Assembly (NCBI GenBank): GCA_018873245.2
Contig: JAEMBT020000002.1
Location: 3,342,001 to 3,406,000, forward strand
Direction: 5' to 3'
Source: Archegozetes longisetosus
Lineage: Eukaryota > Arthropoda > Arachnida > Sarcoptiformes > Trhypochthoniidae
Length of the DNA stretch: 64,000 nt
In this document: positions 21,753 to 60,416 of the stretch, piece by piece
How the letters are laid out: every line of letters begins with the position of its first letter
Position numbering within the stretch: position 1 is the first letter of the stretch
Made by a program: the position numbers and the translations under genes
Notes under the pieces: generated by a model
What the model saw: only the letters and a program-made list of their open reading frames with translations
What the model was told of the DNA's origin: nothing
Databases searched by the model: none

Positions 21753-23640
21753 CTTTCGATTGATATCAAAGTGTGTCTGAAAATAATGTTATTTTTTCGA
21801 TAAATAAAAGCTTTGCACTATTTGTTAACACATAATAAGTAAAAACAAAAATCTTAAATTGAAGATTCTTTATGAAAGGACCGACTCATTGATAACATCG
21901 AGCCCACTCTTTTTTGAAAACATCACTGCTGGCGATAACTTTCAAATGATCTAACACAAGGTCTAATGCCTTGTAGAACATATGCATAATCACTACGACA
22001 CATCGCTCTAAGAATTGGTGTAATCGCTTTAATCACATTGTTTTCACAACTAATATTCATCACGATTTTTCTCGTCTATTTAATGATCATTACAACTAAA
22101 ATTTTTACTAAACCTAACAATTCATTAAATTTTTGAATTATCGATCAATAAATTATAAATCTGTTAAACATGTCACTCATATCGCAAAAATGTTTGGCCT
22201 GAACCTTTTCGTGTTCTGGCAACTATAAACTTTGAAAAAAATGCAAATGTCAGAAGAGAAATTTAAAAACTTTTCATTCATTATATTTCAACAAAATGTT
22301 TTTAAATAAATCTGATGCACTTGAGATGATTCGTGACTGCATTGAATTCATGTTAAAATTAATAACAAATGAAAAATAAATTTTTTTAAAGTTTATGTTT
22401 CTAATAAACTGCTATACAGATACCAATTCTATGGTTCCAAATCAGTTTTTCATTCTTTAGAACAATCTTTCAGACATTTATCTTTAAAAATGCTTTATAT
22501 TTTGTATAATGTTTCACAAAATTCTTTCAAGGTTATCGTTGTTAACGTTTGCAATGAAATGTGGTTTACATTTTAAAGAATAACAATTCCGATCTATTCT
22601 ATTTATATAGGATATGTTAAAATCTTGTGGAGAGGTTCAGTCTTTGGGCAGTGGCCTCGAGGAGAGTACCTCATAAGCCTCTGAGCGAAATTGAAAAAGT
22701 GTTATAAAGGAGTAGAAATCTTTTAAAATGTGAAAACCTTTAAATATGTTTATTATTTTACTTATCCAACATATAATGAAATCACATTTAAATATACTAT
22801 ATTCCTTTTAGTATTTTACGAAATATTAATTTAAATACTTATAATTTTACAAGAAAATAAAAGATTGCAACCAAACAGAATTTACATTATTAAGAATTTA
22901 ATAAACTTTTGTTTCAGAGTTCTGGATAAATAATTTTAGTCCCCAGTTATGTGTTTAAGGTAGGTTTACAAGCTCGAGCTTGTACAGCATATCAAAAAAA
23001 ATGGTTTATTTAATCATAACTTATTACAGTTTCAAATCATAACTTGATTTCAATTTCCTTTTATCAATCATTATGAAAGGTTTGCTTTCAAATAAATCAA
23101 ACATTATTTGAATAAAGTATAGATTTTAAAAATATTTTTATATGTTTGTTATCTTGAAAACGATTTGAAAGTTTTAATTATTCAAAATTTTTTGTTACCT
23201 TCATCAATTGTAAAAACAAACCAATCAAATTTTAATCACAAATGCAGCACAAACCGAACAACTTTCAAAGGAATTGGGTTTATTTACAATAAAATTGAGC
23301 CTGTTTTAATACCGACTCAAAAAATTTATTTACATTCAAAACAATGGAATTTGATGTTTTAAAAGTAATTCAGTCTGAAAAGAGCAGTAAAATCTGAAGA
23401 TTAGGAAATTAAATTTAGTTTTAAGTATTGGTTGAATTTAGCTTTAGTAACCCAATTTTTAAATCACTACAATTTGATTAACTTAAATAAAAAAGAACTA
23501 AACAGAGGTTTTTTTATGGTATATGAATTTTAAATGATTCTAGCCTTTGTCTAAATTGATTTTATAAACTGTCTAATACTATTTCAATGATTTTGAATAT
23601 AAAATTGACTGAATTTTCTATTCATTGAACTTACTGAACA
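21753..23640. other. Intergenic DNA
   Basis: It is mostly AT-rich. At 21960-22070 the minus strand has a short frame with ordinary amino-acid composition (ILRAMCRSDYAYVLQG) that stops on both sides. I do not recognise it. 22620-22690 is a GC-richer patch without other signal. Confidence 0.5.
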
Positions 23641-24905
23641 AACCGAAAATTAGCTTATTAACAATAACAACAGCAAAAACTTGATTGTTGAGGATCTCTG
23701 TGGCGCAGTAGACAGAGTTGAACTTTGGGGCAGAAGTCTCAGGTTCAAGTCTCAGGTTCGAATCTCGTAGTCACTGAACTTCTTTGACGGTGGTGTGCTG
23801 GCTGCGTGTCTCCGGTTATAACTGCCTCTGCCCCGACGCATGTACCTCGCCCGAATGTCTCGGCAAAAGCTCACTCTTTAACGGGTCTTGAGTGAGTCTC
23901 CCGAAAGGAAGGGGTACACGCGAAAATGATGATCAAAACTTCATTGTTCAAGGCTTAAAAGGCTTATTCAACTATAAAGTTATCGAATAACTTTTAAAGG
24001 TTCGAATGATATCTGCAACAAATTTGGTCGAGCGTTTATGCCTAAAATTTTGTTGTAATTTATGCTTAACGAATATTAAATGTGATGCGATTTATAAAAT
24101 CTATACCAATATATTTTAATGTGAATTCTACTTCAATGATAGTTTGAATCAAAAATCATATGACTTCGAGCTCAGTTCAAGTGTTTTATTTTATGCGGAA
24201 TCGATGGACTAGATATTTGTCATGATAAGAGGACCAAGGTTATCAAAACAACATCATTATTCACATGCAACTGCTTTTTAAACAGCTGACTGTACAGTTG
24301 CGTAAGTTCGACATTTTTGATAACTCAATTAATTATTATTCAAGTTTTTAGCTAAGATTAATTCGTATTTCAAGTGTTTTGTAAATTACGAAATCTGACA
24401 ACTTTAATATTATGTTTGCTTTAAATTTAATTTGTTCAGAGTAATCAAAATCATTAGTTTATCAAAACTTTTAAAGTATTTTACTTTATAGTTTAGATTC
24501 TTAATAATTTAGTTTTTAGATAAGTTACTTCCGATATTTTTGATAAAAATAAGTTTATTATTGAAGTGCTCTCTCATTTAAATACACATCATGCTTACAT
24601 GTTAGAGATGCCATTAACTGGTTTAACCTAGTGTCTACTAATTAAACACTGCTAAGTCGCAAATTTAGTTCAAAGCATTAAACTCATGAAAATCAATCTC
24701 AAAGTGTTGTAGCGAAAGATGTCGAACATAATTTACAGATTTCTTGTAAATTATTCATATGCTTTTGTCTCAGAGGATCTTTTTTAAAGTCAAATTTTAC
24801 CGAAACTAATTTATGATAAATGTCTATCTTAGTTTGTTAGTGATCTATTTGTGAAGAACCTAAAACAATGAAGATTGGGTTAAATTGTTCTGATTTCAGT
24901 TTCAA
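23641..24905 (-). pseudogene. Inverted, dead copy of the Gly-rich gene's 5' end, split by a SINE
   Basis: On the minus strand, 24075 down to 23943 follows the promoter and leader of the gene at 19580-19715: ACCTTTAA-RGTTA-TCGATA-CTT, ATAGTT-AATAAG, then AACAATGAAGTTTT. Beyond the SINE the frame continues as ATCAAGTTTTTGCTGTTGTT, the counterpart of the gene's Met-Lys-Leu-Phe-Leu-Leu signal codons. So the SINE entered exactly at the start codon, and its target duplication contains it (AACAATGAAGTTTT on one side, AACAATCAAGTTTT on the other). A stop follows within about a dozen codons, and no coiled-coil or Gly-repeat sequence remains. The TATA box is lost too. The flank to 24905 is the duplicated upstream region, and scattered similarity continues to about 25400. 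Confidence 0.82.
23692..23934 (+). mobile_element. tRNA-derived SINE with target duplication
   Basis: The head resembles a tRNA with an internal RNA polymerase III promoter: box A TGGCGCAGTAG at 23701-23711 and box B GGTTCGAATCT at 23755-23765. A 13-base segment ahead of box B is doubled (GTCTCAGGTTC twice). An unrelated body ends near CGAAAATGATGATC. Flanking duplications AAAACTTGATTGTTGA (23676-23691) and AAAACTTCATTGTTCAA (23935-23951) differ at about two places. No long A-tail is present. It interrupts the start codon of the inverted gene copy. Confidence 0.88.
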
Positions 24906-26540
24906 TATGCACTATAAGTTGCCAATATACTAACTTTTAAACAAAAACTAAATTAAACAATTTATTTGGTAAAATTTTGAATAGCAACTAAAAACTCATG
25001 TTTTAGACAACATATAAACCTATTTAATGGGACATCTAATATTGATTGTTTGCTAATCCAAATTTAATTCAGCTATAGCCTGATTATCAACACAAATCGA
25101 TGTTGAGAGAACTCTTCTAGTTTTCTAAATATACTGAGTCTACATTTCGCAAATAATAGATGAGCACAGTTATAGTATTCTCTGATTGTAATTCATTATT
25201 TAAAGGATTTCCATTATGTAAGCTATACTTATGCTTCAGCTGTCTAAAGGACTTATCTTTATTGAATAATACTTTTAAAATTCTTCAATCATAAAGAAAA
25301 TGGATAATTGTATTGATAAACAACTTAATATCGTTACGTCGATTTCTATGCTAAAATATTTTATATTTTATATAAGAGTGACTACAAAATCATCACATTT
25401 TTGAAGATGATTTATTTATAGAAAATCAATGTACAAATATATATATATGATAAGAGTTTCATATTGTTAGTATTTTCATTGTTAAGTTTATTAGTTTTGA
25501 TTCTAACACTGTATTCGCAATGCTTTCAAACTAATTTTTTATCCTTATAATAATGTTTGTTATTCTGTTTGAGCTACAAAAATAATTACACGAAAAAACA
25601 GAGTAGTCTTGAATCTCAATTCTATTGCGTCAAGAGCTATATTCCATTTTTGTTGATCAACATAAGTGTCTGATATCTAGAAAAATAAATATAAAAATAT
25701 TCTATGAGTTACAAGATTAATTTCCAAACAAAGGTTAGAAGACATCTACGCTTGATACCCAAAGATGGCTCAAGCGATGTGAATAAGCTTACAATAATGT
25801 TAGTTCGACTTCACATTTAGATTTAAGCGTTTAGGATGGATGTCAGTATTATTGAGAATATGGTTATCTTATAGTTTTGCTCATCGCCTAGAGCTCAATA
25901 TACCCAATTTGCCTTACTTAGCTACTTAATTATTCTAAAGGTATTGTATTAAGTTTGACTAGTTCAGCTCAGGAGAATTGTGCGCGTAGTGCGTTAAGCA
26001 ATCAACCATGTTGTGAGGTAACAACATACTCTTCTAATACTGGTACTCATTCAAAACATCTATATTTAAAATGTGTTTTCACTTCTCTATTTTGATCATT
26101 TCATTGATTATGATCCAAAAGATGGCAACATTTGAGCCTATACTTAATGCAACCAAATTCTTTTATTCTCTTAATACACTTAAAAATAACATAATATTCT
26201 TCCACCAAAAGTTTTATTCCATGAATGAGTACCACACAAAATATTTGCTTTTACTTAACTATAAATTGGCGACTGTTTTCAAGCAGGAAAACACGACTTA
26301 AAACAAAATATAACTATAACTTGAAGCACATTTTGTACCTTAACCCGAGAAACTTAATTATCTGTCATAATAATTAATTAGTTAAACCCAGCCATTGCTT
26401 GTTTCCAATTAAATAGTAAACTAAAACGCAATAAACAAATTGTTAACTACCCAATAGAGTTGTAAACAAAAAATCTATAATCACTATTAGTTTCGCGCGT
26501 GTCACGAGTCTATGGGCTGTGCAAGTCATGAATGCATCAC

Positions 26541-26544
<4 letters not shown>
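24906..26544. other. Intergenic DNA, partly duplicated
   Basis: 25190-25360 is the inverted counterpart of 16360-16600. The remainder to 26544 shows no gene or repeat. An open frame at 26071-26301 begins with a hydrophobic stretch but has no other support. Confidence 0.55.

Positions 26545-26586
<42 letters not shown>
26545..26586. repeat. (CT)n microsatellite
   Basis: An uninterrupted CT run of about 20 units. Confidence 0.95.
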
Positions 26587-26589
<3 letters not shown>

Positions 26590-29488
26590 ATATTATATAC
26601 ATATAACACATATCTCTCTCTATATATTGCTCTAAAGTATACGTGAGTGTGAAAATTATTGCAGATGTTGTGCAATGCAGTGATGATGTGCTTTACTGCA
26701 GATGATGGCTCTATCAATATGAATATTATATTGTATCGATTTTCACATTAATAACAATACTTGTCTATCACATTCACTCTTATGCAGTACTTAGTGTATA
26801 ACCAATTTTTAGCACATTATTACTGTGATACTGTTTAAAAGTTTAAGTATTGGTGATTTTGATGCGAAAATTTTGTTGTTATTACATATTGCGTGACTAG
26901 TATTTTGCTTAACATAGTTTGCCATCTGCAATTTATCATCAAATACTAATTCAATATTGAAAAAAAAACCAAATAGATATTATTACTGTCATAAGATTTT
27001 ACAGTTCATTAGATTGCATTAAAAACTTCAATACAAAATAATTGCTTAACTATTCATTGAGACATTTATAACTTTGAATCATTTTTATGTTATATGGATT
27101 AAGGAGAAAGTTTTCCATCAATAATAATAAACAGTTTTTGTGATGGATTTGCGACAGTTTGAAGTAACTTTATTCTGAATACAATTTTCTAATTTATTTT
27201 AAAAATTGTTGTACTTCTAGTAAAATCACTCATTCTGTTTGAAAGTTGTTAAGAACATTAAATCTCTTAGAATTACTTTAAATCCATTTATTTGAAACAG
27301 AAATACTAATAGATTTGTAAAAGGATTTTCTCTTAAAATACAAAATAACTTCTCTTAATCCGTTAACTAAAATATAGCATAGATTTGAAACTTGGATATA
27401 TTCGCTTGAGTGAGAACAATATCACTTTATTCTGCGATAGGCGAAAAATTTGAAAATATACTTATTTCGAGATTAGAAAAGCTGAACAATTGAATAGTGC
27501 TAACTTGTAAGAGCTACTCAAATGAATATACATTTGTATAACTCAATCATTATTTTAGATTCTTATCCAAATACAAGTTTTTACATTGAACATACACTTA
27601 AAAACTTTAAACTTAATGCATGTTTCGCTCAAACAAATTGTATACTGAATTTGAAATCCTTTCAATTTGAATCTTTAAATCTTTCAATTTTTGTTTTTCT
27701 CTGTTATGATTCTATGAGCTTAGTTATGCGCTATTATATGGATATGAAATTTCAAATCCTCTTTAATTCCTCAATAATGTTATAGAGATTTCAGTTTAAA
27801 TTTTGTTTAATAATTGGAAAAATAATGCATACAAAAAATGTATGTTTCGAAACTTATCCTTAATTTAAGTTTCTATTATTAGTATTTCTATATTTATGCC
27901 TTCATCAAAATTTTGATCTAAAATATTGCCACTTAGAAAACTATTTTCTTGAATCACTTATTAGTAACAAAATTTAAGGTCCCTTTCAAGCTAAACATCT
28001 CGAGAACTTAATATTTTATGTATAAATTGAGAAAGCAATCATTTTCAAAAATAAATAAATCGAATCAAGACAAAAATTGAATGCTAAAAATGAGAACTCT
28101 TCTAAATAATAATTGTAATGTAAATTTGGTTTCAACGAAGAGATAAAGAACTCTAATTGAGAGCAGTATGATCTGAAGAAACAGTAGTATATTATACTAA
28201 CAAAACTGATCATCAAACTGAAAATCCTTTGAAGTAATAGTTTGTCGCGTAAAGAGAATTCAGATTTTCCATACGTACAGCAGTCATATATAAACAAATG
28301 GTGGTAAATGTCTTCCCAATAAAATTCATGGATTAAAGAGTGATATCTGAAACTTTGTCCTCAAACACAATCTTCTACACAATCGATGGTCTTGGAGAAT
28401 GTCTTTTATCTATTATACGATTCGACATCTTATTACTTGTATGAGCTCGAAAAAAGGTAAAACGCGATTCCTAATTCGCAGTTTAGTTAAATCTAAGGAT
28501 TCAGATAATTAAGTGCCTAAAGTTTGAAATATTTGGTTTGATCAATTTTTTAGATTTTAAAGTATTTAAATTGAATATTGAACTGTTTGAAGTTACCCAA
28601 AGTTGTTGTAAATGATTGCAAAGTAGTGGCATATATTTCATAAGAAAGTTTACTAGTATGTAAATAAAATAAACATTTATATGAGAAAATGTAGCAATGT
28701 AACTTTCAACTGCAATTTCAGATTCATTTTTGTTTCGAATCCCAATTGAAACATAAAAAGTAGAACTCATTCTTAAGCCCTTATGTATCGAAAATAAATC
28801 TTATAATCGACACGTAATAATGGATTATATGAAAACAGATATTTATTGCACTTTATGCAAACCTTCAAATTTAATCAATGAGTTAAAAAACCACTTATAA
28901 TTTACTTTGTTTTAGAGTTTGCATTTAGTCAATGGTATTTGATGAAAAATTTTGAAAGGCATCAAATTTTACTTTTTCTGTCAGGATTATGGGTATAATA
29001 ATGTTTGTTTGAGGGCAATAATTAGGCACATAAAAGGGATATAGAGCTTGATTCAAATATTGAGCTCAAGCTGAGTATAAGCTAACTGTTAGATTTGATG
29101 AGGGCTTCAACTTAAACATCTCAAATCTATTCTATTCTCATGATCGAAAAAATTGTGACTCAACAAATTTCTAAAATCGATAGTTTCTCGCATTATGTCT
29201 AATTAAATGCATCTCATTATAAGATCTGAGCCTCTAAAACACTCGTACATAACTTGAAAGATATATTAATCTGAGTTATATTCGTTTATTTAATACTTGT
29301 TTTAATGAAATTCAGATAATTACTATCAAGTTTGACATATTTTATTATGAATTAAATGCAAGATAACATGTTTATAACACTTTCACAGCATTTTCCACAA
29401 CTCAAATACATGAATGAATTGAAAATTTATATTTCAAATTAATTATAAATTCATTAAAACATTTACTAAACAAAACAGAAGTTTTGTT
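26587..29488. other. AT-rich intergenic DNA upstream of the homeobox gene
   Basis: No coding frames of credit, repeats or matching ends were found. Confidence 0.5.
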
Positions 29489-29559
29489 ATGACAAAATCA
29501 AGTTTCAAATATATAACTAATAAATCTAAAATGGATGAGAAAAATCAAAACGAGCAGAT

Positions 29560-29760
29560 ATATTACAAGTTATTCCCTATTCGAGCGAATCGTAGCAATA
29601 CTTTCCTCACTATCAGTATTGCATCGAAGTCGACATACAGTGCAAGAGAAGGCTTTGAGTGCCAGCAAATAGCGACTCGGCGGCCAAATCCGGTCGGCTT
29701 AAAAGCCTTAACCATCGCTCGACTAGGTATCACTTCTTCCTCCCATAGTATTTGATCCAC
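29560..29760. other. GC-richer island, possible exon or promoter element
   Basis: The base composition and word use differ sharply from the surroundings. Both strands are open: plus through ATRRPNPVGLKALTIARLG, minus through SRAMVKAFKPTGFGRRVAI. I recognise neither as a known domain. The island ends 295 bp before the first Pitx exon, so it could be a 5' leader, a promoter element or a conserved non-coding block. The minus reading has a start ATG at 29760 and a stop at 29563. Confidence 0.35.
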
Positions 29761-29868
29761 TTCTTTGAAAACAGTAACATATCATAGAATAAAATAAAAG
29801 CAAAATATATATATATCTATCGTATATCTAATATATCTCATATGAGTATTATATATGTGTATAAACAA

Positions 29869-29892
29869 GAAAGAGAGAGAGAGAGAGAGATA
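29869..29892. repeat. (GA)n microsatellite
   Basis: A GA run of about 11 units near the upstream Pitx first exon. Confidence 0.9.
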
Positions 29893-30054
29893 GAAAAAGT
29901 TTCATATACTGTATATATTATTTCTTGATTTGGTTTTAGTGAGAATCAAATAAGTGTTGATAAAAAAATTCATATAAACTTCATATAAGAATTGTTGAGA
30001 AAAAATCACAGAATATAGACTGAACAAAAGTTTTTGGGGAGATATATATGAAAA

Positions 30055-56617
<26,563 letters not shown>

Positions 56618-58994
56618 CTGTTTAAGCTTTTTAGAATAAGTCAATTGAGAAAATTTTATTGGACGAAAATTCTTGTCATTTCGTATATAAAGAGAAAGTT
56701 CTTCGGGAGTTTTTTTTTCCATTTTTCTCATTCTTTCGGTTTTGGTCTCATTTTTTCAGGTGTATATAACTGTCATTTAAAGTATTATTTTCTTTTTTGA
56801 TTACTATTAAACGTTATGTGAGTGTAAAGAAAAACAAGGATTGAGTAAAAGTTCCTTAACTTATGAGCTGAAGGAAGATTCCAAAATTCTATTAATTAGC
56901 GGAAAATTTCGGACACTTTTTTAGAGTTGAAGCTAATATTTGAATTTGACAGTTTTCTCAAACATCAAATTCTAGTTTCAAATATTTATTAGACACAAGA
57001 AATCCAAAATTTTCACTTTAAATTCATATCATTCTTATTCATAATGAAAAAGACAACAATTTAATGTTGAATTGAATAGAAAATTGTGAGAAATCATAAA
57101 ACAAGGACTCAATATTTGGAAAGATTTTTTGAAAATGTATAACATATCACATTATATATAATTATATCCTAATAGAAACTTTTCATTTTGTAAAACAAAA
57201 CAAAGCTAAACTTTTTCTCTCATAACATAATGTTTGAAGCATTTTGTGCAATCAATTAAATGTCCCATTAATTAATTAAATACAAAACAAATAACTAAAG
57301 AGCTAAGAATTTCATCAGAGATGTGATGAATTTGTAAAAAACTAATCGAAAAAAATGATAATAAAAAAGTTTAATGTCTTAGTTATAGAGCCAATATTTA
57401 TTAAACATTAATTTGAAACTTTGATGCGTTGAAATTTTTTTATTTCGATAATACAGTATAAGTATAGTTTAAGTAATCATAAATATGTTTCATATAACGT
57501 GATCGAGCGGAGAGTTTGAATCGCTTTTATCATTACAATCGGTTCATACGTTCGAATGCTTTTCTACAGTTCATGATATGAAATGACATTTCAATACTGA
57601 TCTCAAATTAGAGTCACTATAAGGGCTAACCATTTGATTTGAGAATTACATTTACGAGAGTCGATCTCACTCTGAATATAACGATCGATAGGCTATAGGA
57701 AAAGTTGTGATTATTCTTTTAAACCGTTGGCATTACAGACTATAAACGCTATAAAACTTATAAAATTCTATACAAATATTCTTGAGTTCTTCAATTGTTG
57801 AGCTGAAAATATCAAATTTAAAAATTTGGTTTATTCAAAATCAATAATACAATAAGAACGAGGAGCAAAGTAACGATCAAACACCAGAAAATAGATTTTT
57901 ATACAGTGCAATAATAAATTTTTATAACCCAAATAAAAGAAAAGGATGCTTGGACAATATTCTGAAATGACTCCAAATAGGAAAAAATAAAGAAATTTTC
58001 AGAAATGATTTAAACAGTTTATTATAATTTGATATCAAAAATAGTAGATATTTTGATTTGATAGAGTCATCCAAATGGTGGCATTAATACTGATGCTCGA
58101 ATAGTATTCTTCAGTGCAGCGAAATTTTATTGTCCTCAAAGCTTGAAGTGATGGTATAATGTATTTCTGCGTCAATAGCGCGTCCCCTCAATCCCACTAA
58201 ATCCTCTCATTGTATTTGTTAGAGCAAAGCCCTAAAATAAAAGAGAAGCTGAAGAACTAGAAGAAGAAAAAATAGACCAAATCTCTCATGAGGTCACGTG
58301 ACTTTCGGTCTTTCGGGTTTTGTCTGAATGGACATTATGGCATCAATTCTTGATCCAAAGTTATTCTTTTGTGGTAAAGCGTGTGTAGGACACGCCAACA
58401 TTTATATATAAAGTGGGATTTTCTTATGGAAAAAGAGCTTTTTCTATCTTCTCAGAAAAACGAAAAGTGATTTTAAATCCTTTAAGTAATACAAATTGTT
58501 TATAATACACTTTAAGAAAAGGTAAGCATAAAATTGAAAGTTAAGAGAAGTGAAGCTCATTATTATAAAGAATCACTCTTTGAACAAATTTCAAGCTATT
58601 TATTTAGTTTTCATTTTCTCTTTTCCTTCATTGAAATACTCTTAGATTTTATTTTTCTTAAAATAAATATTAAGCAAGAATACTTCTTTATTTGAAACAT
58701 TTACCCAATCAAAATGCTTTGATATATATCAATAGAAAAAGTATGAATCTGACAAAGTTATGATAAATTGAATGCACATTCTTATGAAAAATTGAAAACT
58801 TTCAAAGTTTTCTAGAGGAGAAAATGATAAATTTTCTAATATTTTATTTGAGAAAAAGATTGAAAATTCAGAATGAAGTAGAAATTTTGGTAACTTTTGA
58901 TTTGTAAACATGTTAGAATACGAGTGAAAAACTTTTCAGTTGGAAATAAGTCACACAATAATATAGTGTCACAATTATTGTAACGCATCACTGA
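56618..58994. other. Pitx 3' untranslated region and following intergenic DNA
   Basis: AATAAA signals occur at several places, for example 57913 and 57986, so the transcript end cannot be fixed. 58170-58420 is GC-richer and contains a perfect 10-bp palindrome GTCACGTGAC. Nothing else is recognised. Confidence 0.5.
58293..58302. promoter_or_regulatory. Palindromic E-box GTCACGTGAC
   Basis: It matches the CLEAR/M-box type of site used by the MiT/TFE and USF families of bHLH-zip factors. It lies in a GC-richer block about 1.7 kb after the Pitx stop. A single-site match can occur by chance. Confidence 0.35.
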
Positions 58995-59216
58995 TTATAA
59001 ATGGATGCAAATCGTGAGGTAACGCATTCGACGGCATATTTCCTCATCCATGGCTTTAATTCTCTTGAGAGACCAAGAAATGGCACCAAAGTTCGTGTCA
59101 AATGGCGATATGTCAGACTGTATTAATGCCATAGATGTGAGCATTAAAAATAGTGCAACACTTTTGCTCAAATTATTGCCGTCGAAACTGAAGTCGATGA
59201 AGCTTTGATATGTCAC
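58995..59216 (-). CDS. Possible small secreted peptide or orphan exon
   Basis: The minus-strand frame has 73 residues. A hydrophobic stretch (SVALFLMLTSMALIQ) is followed by a polar segment with ISPFDTNFGAISWSLKR and EEICRRMRYL, which includes two dibasic sites. The GC-richer composition contrasts with the flanks. It could be a short peptide precursor or one exon of a longer gene. I recognise no family, and the start is uncertain; an internal ATG (before LTSMALIQ) is an alternative. Confidence 0.33.
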   Translation of the reverse strand: MTYQSFIDFSFDGNNLSKSVALFLMLTSMALIQSDISPFDTNFGAISWSLKRIKAMDEEICRRMRYLTICIHL

Positions 59217-59823
59217 TCGTTGGTTAGACCCAAGAGGAATGTGTCAACAATACAATGATCGCTGATTTATAATTGACATTACAGTACAGTTATTATTGTA
59301 TTCTACTGGCTCTGAAAAATCACGGATTTCTATGTGTTTTACGCTCAACTCTCATAGTGAAATGTTTTCCAATTTTATTATTATTATTATCCAAGATAGA
59401 CATTAAATACGAGGCATTTTGTGCTATAATTAATATTTTTTACAAGATTTTTTAAATGTTTTGTGATTCTTTTATGTTTTTTTTGTATTAATGCTATGTT
59501 TGAAGTATAAACATGCAATTAATATAGAATTTAAAGCTCTTTGCACCAAAGAATAGCTGAGATTTTGTTGTAATGATCATTATTTTATGACTTATAATAA
59601 AGCTAAATTCTAAATTTCTAACATTTATAGCAATAATCAAACATAAAAGTAAAATGAAACATTCATAAGAAAAAGCATAAACAACACGAAAATATTTTGT
59701 AATTATGGTGATATAATTGCTCAAGGTTGAAATATGGACCTTATTCGAATTCATAAACGATTTGATCTTCAATTTCCTTATACTAAAGATAAAAAATGAA
59801 AAAAGTGATCAAAATTAAAATAT
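59217..59823. other. 3' flank of the importin-alpha/RING gene
   Basis: AT-rich. A minus-strand AATAAA (TTTATT near 59375 on the plus strand) could end the transcript. No other gene was seen. Confidence 0.45.
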
Positions 59824-60416
59824 TTATGAAAATATTTGACTCACTATCAAAAAGGGCTTTCCCTTAAACAAAGCCCATGGGGCGTCATAGAAATTAATTT
59901 TTTCTTTGCAACACAAGCACTCATTGATGTTTTCGAACGAATAAATCTTAAGCAATGCTTTAGCAGCGCATTTATGACATAGGACCACGTGTTCACATGG
60001 AAACAACATTGTATCTGCACTTGCTGCATTACATGTCATACAATCGATGAATGATTTCTTGGATTTCATAATTTCAACCGATGGCTGTCTGTCTGCACTT
60101 CGAGTTTCAATACCAAAGGCATGGAATAGCATATCTTCTGCAGTAATTCTTATATTCTTTGATTTTTCATTATTCGGATCTTTCTCTAGGATTTGTTTCT
60201 CTCTATCGACAATCAACTTCAATTTGCGGATGCCATCATTTTCCATGATGATTTTTGCAAAATCGGTTAAAGATTTTCCGGGTGCTGGAAAAATCTTTTT
60301 GTTTTTCAATATGTCTTTGAGCTCAGTCAATAGGAAGACAATAATTGTAAGTAAAACTTGATTAAGGTATTTATAATCAAGTGATTCGAGTTGAGTGCAC
60401 AAAGATTTGAGACAAC
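59824..60416 (-). CDS. Importin-alpha/RING gene, exon 4 (ARM 8-10 and RING)
   Basis: The acceptor CATAAAAG/GTTGTC restores Gly-Cys-Leu-Lys, completing the QGCLKSLC motif that matches QGCIKPLC of importin-alpha. The RING runs from CMTCNAASADTMLFPCEH to CLCCKEKI, about 25 residues before the stop. Confidence 0.85.

Noticed and set aside
23701-23775. tRNA-like boxes A and B, possible tRNA gene
   Set aside because: The sequence cannot fold into an acceptor stem, it has a 240-bp body and it is flanked by target duplications, so it is a SINE.
26071-26301. Hydrophobic N-terminus resembling a signal peptide (76 codons)
   Set aside because: No TATA, intron or conserved motif. In AT-rich DNA such Phe/Leu/Ile runs arise by chance.
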